Positions 33,187-41,745 of a DNA stretch of 64,000 bases are shown piece by piece. Every line of letters starts with the position of its first letter. Positions within the stretch are counted from its first letter, which is position 1. The notes below the pieces were generated by a model. That model had not been told where the DNA came from. It did no database searches and saw only the letters and a program-made list of their open reading frames with translations. The stretch spans positions 220,831 to 284,830 of the forward strand of contig CAUQTI010000001.1 of NCBI GenBank assembly GCA_963521065.1. Direction: 5' to 3'. The position numbers and the translations under genes were made by a program. This DNA comes from IOR16 sp963521065. Its GTDB lineage: Bacteria; Bacillota; Clostridia; Peptostreptococcales; Anaerovoracaceae.

Positions 33187-35841
33187 TTGTTGGAGTTTCA
33201 AGAAGACAAAGGTAAGCTGATTCAGACGTTCCATACGAATGAACGATTGGGACTGACGGAGGAGCAGGCGGAAAAGAACCGTGAAATTTACGGAGAAAAT
33301 GTACTGAAAAAAGAAGAGGCAGAATCTTGGGCAAAACGTATTTTTGAAGCTGCGAGGGAGCCGATGATTTTAATGCTGATTATGGCAGGCGTCATTGCGC
33401 TGATTGTAAATGTAATCCGTGCGGCTACGGGAGCGGAGGCTGATTTTCTAGAATGTGTCGGGATATTCGCCGCAATCTTCCTGTCGGTAATGATTACAGT
33501 CATAATGGAAGGAAAAAGTGCGAAGGCATTTGAGGCATTATCAAAAATTAGTGACGATACATTGGTTAAGGTGTTACGCGATGGTGACACAAAAATGCGG
33601 ACGCAGAAAGAGATTACAGTAGGGGATATTCTGCTGCTTTCAACAGGGGATAAAATACCTGCTGACGGAAGGTTGCTGCAAAGCACGGGGCTTTCTGTAG
33701 ATGAATCGGCGTTGACCGGCGAGAGCGTACCTGTTTCAAAAGATGCAGAATGTATTCTTTTGGATTCAAAAGTGCCGCTTGCAGAACGAGCGAACATGCT
33801 GTATTCCGGAACCTTTATAACAGGGGGGCACAGTAAAATGCTAGTAACCTCAGTTGGGGACAGTACAGAATTCGGAAAAATTGCAGGGGAGCTCAGAACG
33901 AGCGAGCGTGTCTCCACCCCGTTGCAGGAAAAGCTTGCAAGGTTGGGTAAAACGATTACGATTCTTGGAATTATTGCTGCTGCGATTGTTTTTTCGTCGG
34001 AGCTGATTTCCTTTGCAGCCTCAGGGACACTTACATTAGAATCGGTATTGGATGCCTTTGTAACGAGCATCGTTTTGATTGTTGCAGCGGTGCCCGAAGG
34101 GTTACCGACGATTGTAGCGGTCTCTTTATCGATTAATATTATAAAGCTTTCACAGCAGAATGCACTGGTAAAAAAAATGATTGCGTCTGAAACTGTCGGA
34201 TGTATCAACGTAATCTGTTCAGATAAGACAGGAACTCTAACCGAAAACAAGATGAAGGTTTTTGGGTTTTATGACGGAGGGTGGCATCAGGAGCCTGCAA
34301 AGCTTTCTTGTGATTGGCTCATTCATAATATCTGTCTTAACACGACTGCAGAGATTTCAAACGAAGGGGAATTTATAGGGAACCCGACGGAATGCGCAAT
34401 GTTGAAATTTTACGAAAGCTCCGCCATCAGGGAAAAGAGAAATAAGTCCTATAAAAATGAGCGTGCTGACCATGATATTTTGCATGCGTTTCCGTTTTCC
34501 TCCGAGCTTAAGCATATGACAACGATCAGCAAGGTAGACGGGAAATTAATTTCCTATGTAAAAGGAAGTCCGGAGTGTGTATTCTCCATGTGCGGACTTA
34601 CCGATGAAACGCAAAAGGAAATAGAATCATTTATCCTAACAGCGCAGAAAAAAGCGATGCGAGTGATTGCTTTTGCGCATAAAGAGTTGGATGAGATGCA
34701 AAATTACGAAGACGAAGTGCATCACAGGGCAATGGAAAAGGATATGGTATTTGACGGCTTTGTAGCAATTTCAGATCCCTTGCGTGCCGATGTATACCAA
34801 GCCGTTGAAAGCTGTCGGAGTGCCGGAGTGGATTTGAAAATTCTGACCGGTGACAATAAAATTACAGCCATTGCCATTGCAGAGGAGCTTCATATTTTAA
34901 ATGAAAATCATATTGCAGTAGAGGCGAAAGATATTGAGGAACTGAGTGACACGGCCTTGCTTGAAATGCTGCCCCAAATTAGCGTTATTGCAAGGAGTAC
35001 ACCTTCAATCAAAATGCGTGTGGTGAAGCTTCTAAAGTCTCAGGGCCATGTAGTTGCGGTTACCGGCGATGGAATTAATGATGCACCTGCCATTAAGAAT
35101 GCAGATGTGGGAATTGCTATGGGAATCTCGGGAACAGAGGTCTCTAAGGAAGCGAGTGATATTGTACTTTTAGATGATTCCTTCTCTACCATTGTCAAGG
35201 CAGTTGCATGGGGAAGAGGAATCTACGAGAATTTTAAACGTTTTATCCAGTTTCAGCTTACCGTAAACGTTTCCTCGGTTATCGTCGTGTTTACGTCAAT
35301 TTTGCTTGGGCTAAAAGCACCGTTTACCGCGTTACAGCTGCTATGGATTAATATCATAATGGATGGCCCTCCGGCGCTTACTTTGGGGCTGGAACCAATT
35401 TATGATGATTTGATGAAGCGAAAGCCGACAAAGCGGAGCGACAACATTATATCACGAGCAATGTTTGTAAGGATTGGCTTGACTGGATTGTATATTTCAA
35501 TTATCTTTCTATGTCAATACGCCTTCAATTTCTTGGGCGCAAAAAATGAAGAAATGACCACTGTTCTATTTACTTTGTTTGCACTGTTTCAGCTTTTTAA
35601 TGCGTTTAATTGCCGCGAGCTTTACACGACGAGCATCCTTAAACACCTTTTCAAAAATAAAGTCATGCTTTTGGTAATTAGCATTACATTTTTGCTGCAA
35701 ATTCTCATCATACAGTTTGCAGGGGCATTTTTCGGAACAGTTCCGCTTCCGCTCCTTATGTGGCTGAAAATTTTTGCAGTGACCTTTAGCGTTATTTTGA
35801 TTTCTGAATTGGTAAAATGGATGTTAAGAAGAAAGAAATAA
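33187..35841 (+). CDS. P-type cation-transporting ATPase (P2 type), probable Mn2+/Ca2+ exporter
   Basis: 884 residues. Motifs in order: actuator TGES (about 178), phosphorylation site SDKTGTLT (D346), hinge TGDGINDAPAIKNADVGIAMG (about 627), ten predicted membrane helices. The architecture is that of SERCA/PMCA-like calcium ATPases. Control by a manganese riboswitch argues for Mn2+ efflux, as for similar riboswitch-linked ATPases in lactic bacteria. The frame is open back into the riboswitch, but AAAGGAG at 33171-33177 places the start at TTG 33187 (a second TTG follows). Confidence 0.9.
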   Translation: MLEFQEDKGKLIQTFHTNERLGLTEEQAEKNREIYGENVLKKEEAESWAKRIFEAAREPMILMLIMAGVIALIVNVIRAATGAEADFLECVGIFAAIFLSVMITVIMEGKSAKAFEALSKISDDTLVKVLRDGDTKMRTQKEITVGDILLLSTGDKIPADGRLLQSTGLSVDESALTGESVPVSKDAECILLDSKVPLAERANMLYSGTFITGGHSKMLVTSVGDSTEFGKIAGELRTSERVSTPLQEKLARLGKTITILGIIAAAIVFSSELISFAASGTLTLESVLDAFVTSIVLIVAAVPEGLPTIVAVSLSINIIKLSQQNALVKKMIASETVGCINVICSDKTGTLTENKMKVFGFYDGGWHQEPAKLSCDWLIHNICLNTTAEISNEGEFIGNPTECAMLKFYESSAIREKRNKSYKNERADHDILHAFPFSSELKHMTTISKVDGKLISYVKGSPECVFSMCGLTDETQKEIESFILTAQKKAMRVIAFAHKELDEMQNYEDEVHHRAMEKDMVFDGFVAISDPLRADVYQAVESCRSAGVDLKILTGDNKITAIAIAEELHILNENHIAVEAKDIEELSDTALLEMLPQISVIARSTPSIKMRVVKLLKSQGHVVAVTGDGINDAPAIKNADVGIAMGISGTEVSKEASDIVLLDDSFSTIVKAVAWGRGIYENFKRFIQFQLTVNVSSVIVVFTSILLGLKAPFTALQLLWINIIMDGPPALTLGLEPIYDDLMKRKPTKRSDNIISRAMFVRIGLTGLYISIIFLCQYAFNFLGAKNEEMTTVLFTLFALFQLFNAFNCRELYTTSILKHLFKNKVMLLVISITFLLQILIIQFAGAFFGTVPLPLLMWLKIFAVTFSVILISELVKWMLRRKK

Positions 35842-35931
35842 AAAGATATGCTTGCTAAGCTGCTTGATTCTTACAATAAAATAAAAGGTCGAATTGCAGT
35901 GTATCTCATCTTTTTTAGAAACAGTAAAGAA

Positions 35932-35976
35932 AACGGAGAAGCGAAGGGGAAAAATTCCTTTTGCTTCTCCGTTCTC
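35932..35976. terminator. Terminator between the ATPase and the convergent DUF3160 operon
   Basis: AACGGAGAAGC pairs with GCTTCTCCGTT, with an inner AAGG/CCTT extension. The better T tract is on the minus strand (TTTTCTTT). Confidence 0.6.
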
Positions 35977-36039
35977 ATATTAAAAGAGAGTCGTGTTTGT
36001 TTTTATACGAAAGGAAATCGACGGAAGAAAAAAGCTTAA

Positions 36040-36651
36040 TCAAGGGATTGCTGTTTCTAAATAAAAGCCCCATTCCTCCCATTTCCATATAGCGGTTCGC
36101 GCTCTGTGATTTTCAACCGCTCTGTAACGTCCGAAAAGCGTTTTTTGATATTCCCCTTCTCTTACTACTAATTCCTTTAAACCGTCTTTATCCCAATCCT
36201 CGACTTGAAAGGAGAGAATGGGGCGGTCCAAATTAGAAGAACACCAGACTTGCTTCGCTGTGTTTTCCTGAATCCGATAAACAAACAAGTGATTTTTATA
36301 ATCCGTGTTTACTTGCTTGTGCCAGAAAGGCTTCAGCTTTCCAAAGCTGCCGGTTTTCCATAAGCTGATTACCAGTTCAAGCTTTCCATCGTGGTTAATA
36401 TCCCCGAACGCAAAGCTGTCTACGGAATATTCCTTTGGCGTTGTCCAGATTTCTTTCGTGCCTTCTGTGATAGAAAGCGTATGTTTGGACAGCGTATAGG
36501 TTTCTTCTACCCCGTTTTCATTCAAATCACCGTCCTGCTGGAGCATGAAAGGTTGATTTTCAGATAGCCTGAGGAAGAAAAAGAGAAGAAAAAGAAACAG
36601 TAATAGGAGAAGGATCTGCACTGCTTTCCGTGAGAAGGCCGTTTTCACCAT
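36040..36651 (-). CDS. Membrane-anchored FG-GAP/VCBS-like repeat protein
   Basis: 203 residues: one N-terminal membrane helix (LLLLLFLFLLFFFL, about 13-26) and an outside domain with two calcium-binding FG-GAP-like loops, FGDINHDGKLELV (about 82-94) and VEDWDKDGLKELVV (about 151-164), plus a further DGDLNENGVEE. The start at 36651 overlaps the stop of the DUF3160 gene (ATGGTGA), so the two are translationally coupled and probably act together at the cell surface. Function unknown. Confidence 0.65.
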   Translation of the reverse strand: MVKTAFSRKAVQILLLLLFLFLLFFFLRLSENQPFMLQQDGDLNENGVEETYTLSKHTLSITEGTKEIWTTPKEYSVDSFAFGDINHDGKLELVISLWKTGSFGKLKPFWHKQVNTDYKNHLFVYRIQENTAKQVWCSSNLDRPILSFQVEDWDKDGLKELVVREGEYQKTLFGRYRAVENHRARTAIWKWEEWGFYLETAIP

Positions 36652-38786
36652 TGAGAAGAGCCTTTTGGTGCGGTATAGCTCTTCGTCCATGACGGTGGTT
36701 GAGGTGTTTCGTCATTGGAAAGCATCTCCTTCCATTCTTCATCCGTCAGTCGGTTTGTTGACGGCTGAGAAAATTCATAGTAAGAGTAAACAGCACCCTT
36801 TGCAATCCGAAGACTTCCTGCGACGGGTACGACAGCGTAGATGTCGCTGATGTAACCGGTGGCTTCTTGTAAGACACTGCCGGAAGGATCTGTAGCAACG
36901 TCTGTGATTAAAGCAGCAGGGTTTTGGTATACTTCGGTAGGGCTTTCAACATTTTGATCCTTAAGAGCTTCCATCCAAAAATGCTCAAGCTGACCGCCAA
37001 AGCTTCGAATTACGTCATACTCTTCCTCACTTAATTCTTCTTCTTTCAGCTCCTTTTCTGAGATTGTTTTGAGCTTGAGCGCAAGCGTTTCGAGCTGTTC
37101 CAAGGAGGCCGCAGTACTTTCATCAATTAGGCTTCGTGTTTTTAGACCGTCGATTGTCATCCGGCTCAGTGCGGCAAGTCTGGCATAGACCTCCGGATTT
37201 GGCTCTACATAGCCGCGGTCATCTAAATCATCCTCGCCGCCGCCCATTTCTGCATAAGATTGCTTTGCGTAAAGCACAGTATCGTGTTTCAGCTCAGTCC
37301 AGCTGCTTAAATAGGTTTCAAGCTGCTTGCGTGTCCATGCTTGGTTTTGCATGAAAAAAGGATAGCCTGCTTTTTTTTCCAGAGTGAGAGGAGAAAGTGT
37401 ATAGAGCCAGGACCAGTATAGGTTTTGTGTTTGTGTTTCGGTATCCAAAGCCGCAATTGTCTCCTGAATTTTTTTCATATTTTCGGGATAGTTTTTATAG
37501 GAGGTTTCTCCCATGCTCTCCAAGATGGAATAAGCCTCTTTGGAACCCATTGCTGCCGGGATATCCAAGCCTTTTGGAAGCATGCGCCGTTCATTTTTGC
37601 TGTTTTCCTCCACCTCTCGATAAATAAGACGCTGGAAGATGGAGGCATCCAGTGTAAATCGCTGCCCCATAAACCGGAAGGCTTTGGTTTCGTCTTCACG
37701 ATTTGGTTCAATTGTTTTATCATAAATCGGCATGGAGTTAATGGAGGGTGCTCTCAATTCGTTTACTCCGCTTAGAAATTTACTCCATTTATTCGGGTTT
37801 GAAGTTAACTCCTTTAATTTAGGAATGCTGCCGTAGGCATTTTTTAAAATCTCATAATATTGCGGGAAGCCTAAGTCATCGCTTTTTCCTACTAAGAAAC
37901 TGGTCGGTTCGTAGATGCTATTCCAGTTGTCATAATCCTCTTGATTGTTAAGCAGGAGGGAAATCAAGGCAGCAGATTTTGTTTCCTCTTCATTTGAAGC
38001 CCGTAGCGACATCCGTCCGTACCACATCATCGTTTTAAAATAAAGCGTTAGCTCGTCCGATTTTGTATAATGACCGCGGGGAATATATTGTGTATAATCT
38101 TCATTGAGAGGGTCAGCGGTGTTCCCAATATTTATAACTGGAGAGGCTTTAAAAGATTCCTTCTGTTCCGAAATCAGTTGGTATTCAGCCTTTACCTCGC
38201 TGCTGACATAAGAAGGTATTTCAAGCTCAGAATTTAAAAGCTTGGCGGCAACCCCAAAAAATGCAACGTTGCGCTTCGCTGCGGTTTCCCAATCCGTACC
38301 CTTTACGGTATCATACTGTGTTTGGCTTTTTTTCAGCATGGATTCAGTCAACACCGTAAGCTTTCCATAGAGCACATCCTTTTCCATTGTGCGGAGAAGA
38401 TAATTGAAGTAGAGATGGTAGTTGTGGAGCATCGAGTCCGTTGTTATAAAATTTGGAGTTAAATCATATCGATTGAGTTCATAGCTGGTAAAAAATTCTC
38501 TGCTGTTAGAAGGAATGACGACAAACCCATTTTGGATTAATAATTTTTTTGCTTCGCCTGAAAAAGTAAAGCGATCTTGATTTGTTACATTACTTAGGTC
38601 AGCAGCCACTTTGTAATCTTTGACAGCTGGTTTCACAGTTACAGGGACTTCCTGATAAGCTGCAAAACCGGACTGCAGGGATAATGCGGGCGTATCCTGC
38701 TCTTCCGAAGAACGACAGCTGGTTAGCCCTGCGGACAATAAAGCAGTTGTTACAAGTAAAGCAACTGCCTTTTTTCTTTTGTTCAT
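36645..38786 (-). CDS. DUF3160 lipoprotein
   Basis: 713 residues. Lipoprotein signal with lipobox LTSC (C24). The body matches DUF3160 proteins: ...NFITTDSMLHNYHLYFNYLLRT..., a largely helical, uncharacterised secreted domain, with DLDDRGYVEPNPEVYARL and AALITDVATDPSG toward the C terminus. AGGAGG precedes the ATG. The downstream coupled gene encodes a membrane FG-GAP-like protein. No enzymatic motif was identified; biochemical role unknown. Confidence 0.8.
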   Translation of the reverse strand: MNKRKKAVALLVTTALLSAGLTSCRSSEEQDTPALSLQSGFAAYQEVPVTVKPAVKDYKVAADLSNVTNQDRFTFSGEAKKLLIQNGFVVIPSNSREFFTSYELNRYDLTPNFITTDSMLHNYHLYFNYLLRTMEKDVLYGKLTVLTESMLKKSQTQYDTVKGTDWETAAKRNVAFFGVAAKLLNSELEIPSYVSSEVKAEYQLISEQKESFKASPVINIGNTADPLNEDYTQYIPRGHYTKSDELTLYFKTMMWYGRMSLRASNEEETKSAALISLLLNNQEDYDNWNSIYEPTSFLVGKSDDLGFPQYYEILKNAYGSIPKLKELTSNPNKWSKFLSGVNELRAPSINSMPIYDKTIEPNREDETKAFRFMGQRFTLDASIFQRLIYREVEENSKNERRMLPKGLDIPAAMGSKEAYSILESMGETSYKNYPENMKKIQETIAALDTETQTQNLYWSWLYTLSPLTLEKKAGYPFFMQNQAWTRKQLETYLSSWTELKHDTVLYAKQSYAEMGGGEDDLDDRGYVEPNPEVYARLAALSRMTIDGLKTRSLIDESTAASLEQLETLALKLKTISEKELKEEELSEEEYDVIRSFGGQLEHFWMEALKDQNVESPTEVYQNPAALITDVATDPSGSVLQEATGYISDIYAVVPVAGSLRIAKGAVYSYYEFSQPSTNRLTDEEWKEMLSNDETPQPPSWTKSYTAPKGSSQW

Positions 38787-39165
38787 AAAGAGATACCTCC
38801 TGATTTCTATTTTTTATAATATATCGAATATTGGACAAAAGGAGTGAAATGGAATGATTAACCTTATTTTACTCTAATCAAAACCTGTTGTAAAATTTGT
38901 TTTATCGCAAAATTACAAAGAATAAAACAATTTTTAATATAGAAACAATCTGCATGTTCTTTCCTCTCTCTTTGTGAAAGGCTTGTGTCAGCAATCTTCT
39001 TTCCAAAGCATGAGAAGCGTATTTTTTTGTGCAAAGGCGATTTACATCAGAAGTATTTTTTAAAAATTGGTTGGTTTTATTTTTTTGATTGGATGTATTT
39101 TATCAAAAAAAAGCATGCTATTATCATGATAAATGGTACAAAACGGCTCCCTTTCGGCTGGATAA
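38787..39165. other. Long AT-rich intergenic region
   Basis: No convincing gene. A symmetrical TTTTTTTGAT/ATCAAAAAAA hairpin occurs at about 39083-39117. Open frames here lack ribosome sites and have no recognisable content. Confidence 0.5.
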
Positions 39166-39477
39166 GACTTAAATGCAGCAGAGGAAAAGAAGCCAATTGC
39201 CATTTCTCCTGCAGGAAAGAAGAATAAGAGAAGGATTGCTTTAAATGGAAAGAAGGCAAAGAACTTTAAACGCGTAGATAACATTAATTTTAACGAAGAA
39301 GCAAGGATGAAAGCATTTCAACCTTGCAGTCTATGTGCCATTTTGCACATGGAAGAAGTAGAAGCAAAATGCTGGTACGGGTATACGAATTGTTTTAGTC
39401 CCACCGTAAGGCAAATCAACCGCTATCCTTTCAAAGTTGAGTTGTTCCTGCAAGGGGCGATTCCTTTGTCCCGATAG
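39166..39477 (+). other. Unexplained open frame without a normal start
   Basis: Frame 1 stays open for 103 codons between stops at 39163 and 39475. The inferred product is basic at the front (SPAGKKNKRRIALNGKKAKN) and has three cysteine-bearing stretches later (PCSLCAIL, AKCWYGYTNC). The only ATG is at 39307 (56 codons). It may be a decayed gene, an unusual start, or chance; it lies directly upstream of the aminotransferase. Confidence 0.25.
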
Positions 39478-39496
39478 CAAGAATGGAGATTAAAAA

Positions 39497-40621
39497 ATGA
39501 AAATCAATGATTTTAAACTGGAGTGTTATTTTGGCCGTTATGAATTTACCGCACCGTATTTGTTGACACAGTCAGATTGTGAGTCCATGACGGCAAAAGA
39601 GCTGCTTTCTATGGAGCCAGGCGCAGAAGAAGCGTATTTAAACCAATGGCTGGGATATACAGAAACCTGGGGAGATCCGGAGCTGAGAACACAGATTGCC
39701 TCCTTATATGAAAACATGACTGCAGAAGATATTCTGGTATTCCATGGGGCGCAAGAAGCAATCTTTGGCTATATGAACGTGATGCTGCAAGAAGGGGATC
39801 ATATGATTGTAATGTACCCGAATTACCAATCTGCATATGAGGTTGCCAATTCGGTTCCAAACTGTGAGTTTTCAAAATGGTATATTAGAGATAGTGAAAC
39901 GGGATGGAAGGTTGATTTTGACGAACTGGAACAATTAATCAAACCCAATACGAAGGTGATTTCTGTCAACTCACCCAACAATCCAACCGGATACACCTTT
40001 ACAAATGAAGAGATTAAGCGGTTATGTGAAATTTGCAGTAAACATGGAATTTATTTATTTGCAGACGAGGTTTATAAAGGACTGGAATTGGATGGAGAAA
40101 AACGAGTCTGGATGGCAGACCACTATGATAAATGCGCATCCTTAGGCGTTATGTCAAAGGCTTACGGACTTGCAGGGCTGCGCGTTGGCTGGCTGGCAAG
40201 TAAAGACCATGAAGTATTAGAAAAAACGGTAAAATTCAAGCACTATATGAGCATCTGTGACTCTGCGCCGTCTGAGTTTTTATCTAAGGTTGCACTCAAG
40301 CACAGCGATGCGCTGTTACAGCGAAATATTGCAATTATAAAGGAGAATAAGAAGCTGGTGGATGAATTTTTCGAACGCTATCCAAATTTGTTTGAAAAAA
40401 AGGAAATTACCTGCGGCCCTGTGGCTTATCATAAACTTTTGATTGATATGCCGGTAAAAGAATTTTGCCAGCTCGCCGTGGATAAAAAAGGAGTTCTCCT
40501 TTTGCCTTCCGATATTTATGGAATGGACGATCAGTATTTCCGAATGGGATATGGACGAAAAAATGTTCCGGAAAGCCTTGCTAAATTTGAAGAATTTTTA
40601 ATGGAAGAAAAATTTATATAA
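39497..40621 (+). CDS. PLP-dependent aminotransferase class I/II (capreomycidine-synthase-like)
   Basis: 374 residues. Fold-type I motifs: NSPNNPTGYTF (about 158), FADEVYKGLE (about 191) and the PLP lysine at about 220 in VMSKAYGLAGLRVGW. The N terminus (FKLECYFGRYEFTAPYLLTQSDCE) and overall pattern recall capreomycidine synthase/VioD and related clostridial enzymes acting on basic amino acids. It is followed after 65 bases by an ornithine-cyclodeaminase homologue, so a role in arginine/ornithine-type metabolism is inferred. Substrate not proven. Confidence 0.75.
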   Translation: MKINDFKLECYFGRYEFTAPYLLTQSDCESMTAKELLSMEPGAEEAYLNQWLGYTETWGDPELRTQIASLYENMTAEDILVFHGAQEAIFGYMNVMLQEGDHMIVMYPNYQSAYEVANSVPNCEFSKWYIRDSETGWKVDFDELEQLIKPNTKVISVNSPNNPTGYTFTNEEIKRLCEICSKHGIYLFADEVYKGLELDGEKRVWMADHYDKCASLGVMSKAYGLAGLRVGWLASKDHEVLEKTVKFKHYMSICDSAPSEFLSKVALKHSDALLQRNIAIIKENKKLVDEFFERYPNLFEKKEITCGPVAYHKLLIDMPVKEFCQLAVDKKGVLLLPSDIYGMDDQYFRMGYGRKNVPESLAKFEEFLMEEKFI

Positions 40622-40632
40622 CAGCTTTTTTT

Positions 40633-40665
40633 CTTTATCGGTCTGCCGGCCGCAGGCCGATAAAG
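40633..40665 (+). other. Strong intercistronic stem-loop
   Basis: CTTTATCGG and CCGATAAAG enclose a second perfect arm CTGC/GCAG with loop CGGCC. No T run follows, so it looks like an mRNA-stability or processing element (or operator dyad) between the aminotransferase and the cyclodeaminase homologue. Confidence 0.55.
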
Positions 40666-40686
40666 AGACAGGAGGGATGGGAGAAG

Positions 40687-41673
40687 ATGAAGACATTACT
40701 GCTTGGTATAAAAGAGGTAGAAGCCGCCTTATCTATGAAAGAAGTCATTCGTGCAGTAGAGGAAGGCTATCTCGCCTACCATAAAAAAATGGTACAGCAG
40801 CCGGAGATTGTATCGATAGAGATGCCGGAAAAGAATGGAGAAACCGATATTAAATCATGTTATAATCAATTAAACGAGCGAATCTCGGTTAAAATTGCTT
40901 CGGGGTTTTATAATAATGGAAAAGAAAATTCCTTACCCACAATGATTGGAACCATTGTATTGCTTGACGGCCTGACAGGAGCACCATTGTGTGTAATGGA
41001 CGGCAGTTTAATCACGGGAATCCGAACGGGAGCGGCAGGTGCAATTTCTTCAAAACTACTGGCGAGAAAAGATGCAAAGACAGTGGCTGTTTTTGGAACC
41101 GGCGGACAAGCGAGAATGCAGGTGCTTGCTTTGTGCCAGGTGATGGATATTCAGGAAGTCAGAGTCTACAGTGAAAATACGGAAGCTCTTTTAAAGTATA
41201 AGCAAGAAATCGAATCACGCACGCAGGTAAAGGTCGTTTTATGCGAGAGCGTACAGCTTGCAATGAAAGAAGCTGATATTGCGATTTCAACGACACCATC
41301 CAAGAAATTTTTTATAGACAGTGCACTGGTTGCGCCGGGTATGCATCTTGTTGCGGTAGGTGCGGATATGGCGGGGAAAAATGAATGGGACCCTCAAATT
41401 TTTCAAGGTGCTAAAATTGTAAATGACAGCATTGCACAGTGTGTCAGCAGAGGAGAAACAAGAAATGCAATCCTTGCAGGTATCATTGAAAAAGAGGATA
41501 TTTACGCTGAAATCGGAGAACTTTTAGCGGGAGAAAAGCCATTGAGAGAAAATGATCAAGAAATCACGATTTTCGATACGACGGGCATGGGCGTGCAGGA
41601 CAATGTAACGGCTGTGAAAGTGTATGAGGAAGCAAAACGGCTAGAACTAGGAAGTTATTTCGAATTTATTTAA
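40687..41673 (+). CDS. Ornithine cyclodeaminase / mu-crystallin family NAD(P) enzyme
   Basis: 328 residues with the family pattern: substrate-binding PTMIGTIVLLDGLTGAPLCVMDG then TGIRTGAAGAISSK, the Rossmann loop VAVFGTGGQARMQ, and DDxT-like FDTTGMGVQDNVTA near the C terminus. Members act as ornithine cyclodeaminase, alanine dehydrogenase, ketimine reductase or opine-type dehydrogenases. Ribosome site AGGAGGGATGGGAGAAG. Likely cotranscribed with the upstream aminotransferase. Confidence 0.85.
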   Translation: MKTLLLGIKEVEAALSMKEVIRAVEEGYLAYHKKMVQQPEIVSIEMPEKNGETDIKSCYNQLNERISVKIASGFYNNGKENSLPTMIGTIVLLDGLTGAPLCVMDGSLITGIRTGAAGAISSKLLARKDAKTVAVFGTGGQARMQVLALCQVMDIQEVRVYSENTEALLKYKQEIESRTQVKVVLCESVQLAMKEADIAISTTPSKKFFIDSALVAPGMHLVAVGADMAGKNEWDPQIFQGAKIVNDSIAQCVSRGETRNAILAGIIEKEDIYAEIGELLAGEKPLRENDQEITIFDTTGMGVQDNVTAVKVYEEAKRLELGSYFEFI

Positions 41674-41745
41674 AGAGAATAGAAAAGATGTCAATGGATT
41701 CACATTTTTTCAAGTGAGTGATGCGGTGAGCCTTTAGGAGCAGCG

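Noticed and set aside
33288..34250. 320-codon minus-strand frame within the P-type ATPase
   Set aside because: The plus strand has all P-type ATPase motifs in order; the antisense frame is a codon-bias shadow.
39336..39355. Minus-strand -24/-12-like sequence TGGCAC-N5-CTGC
   Set aside because: It has a mismatch in the -12 GC context and lies about 550 bases from the next minus-strand gene with no activator beside it; likely chance.
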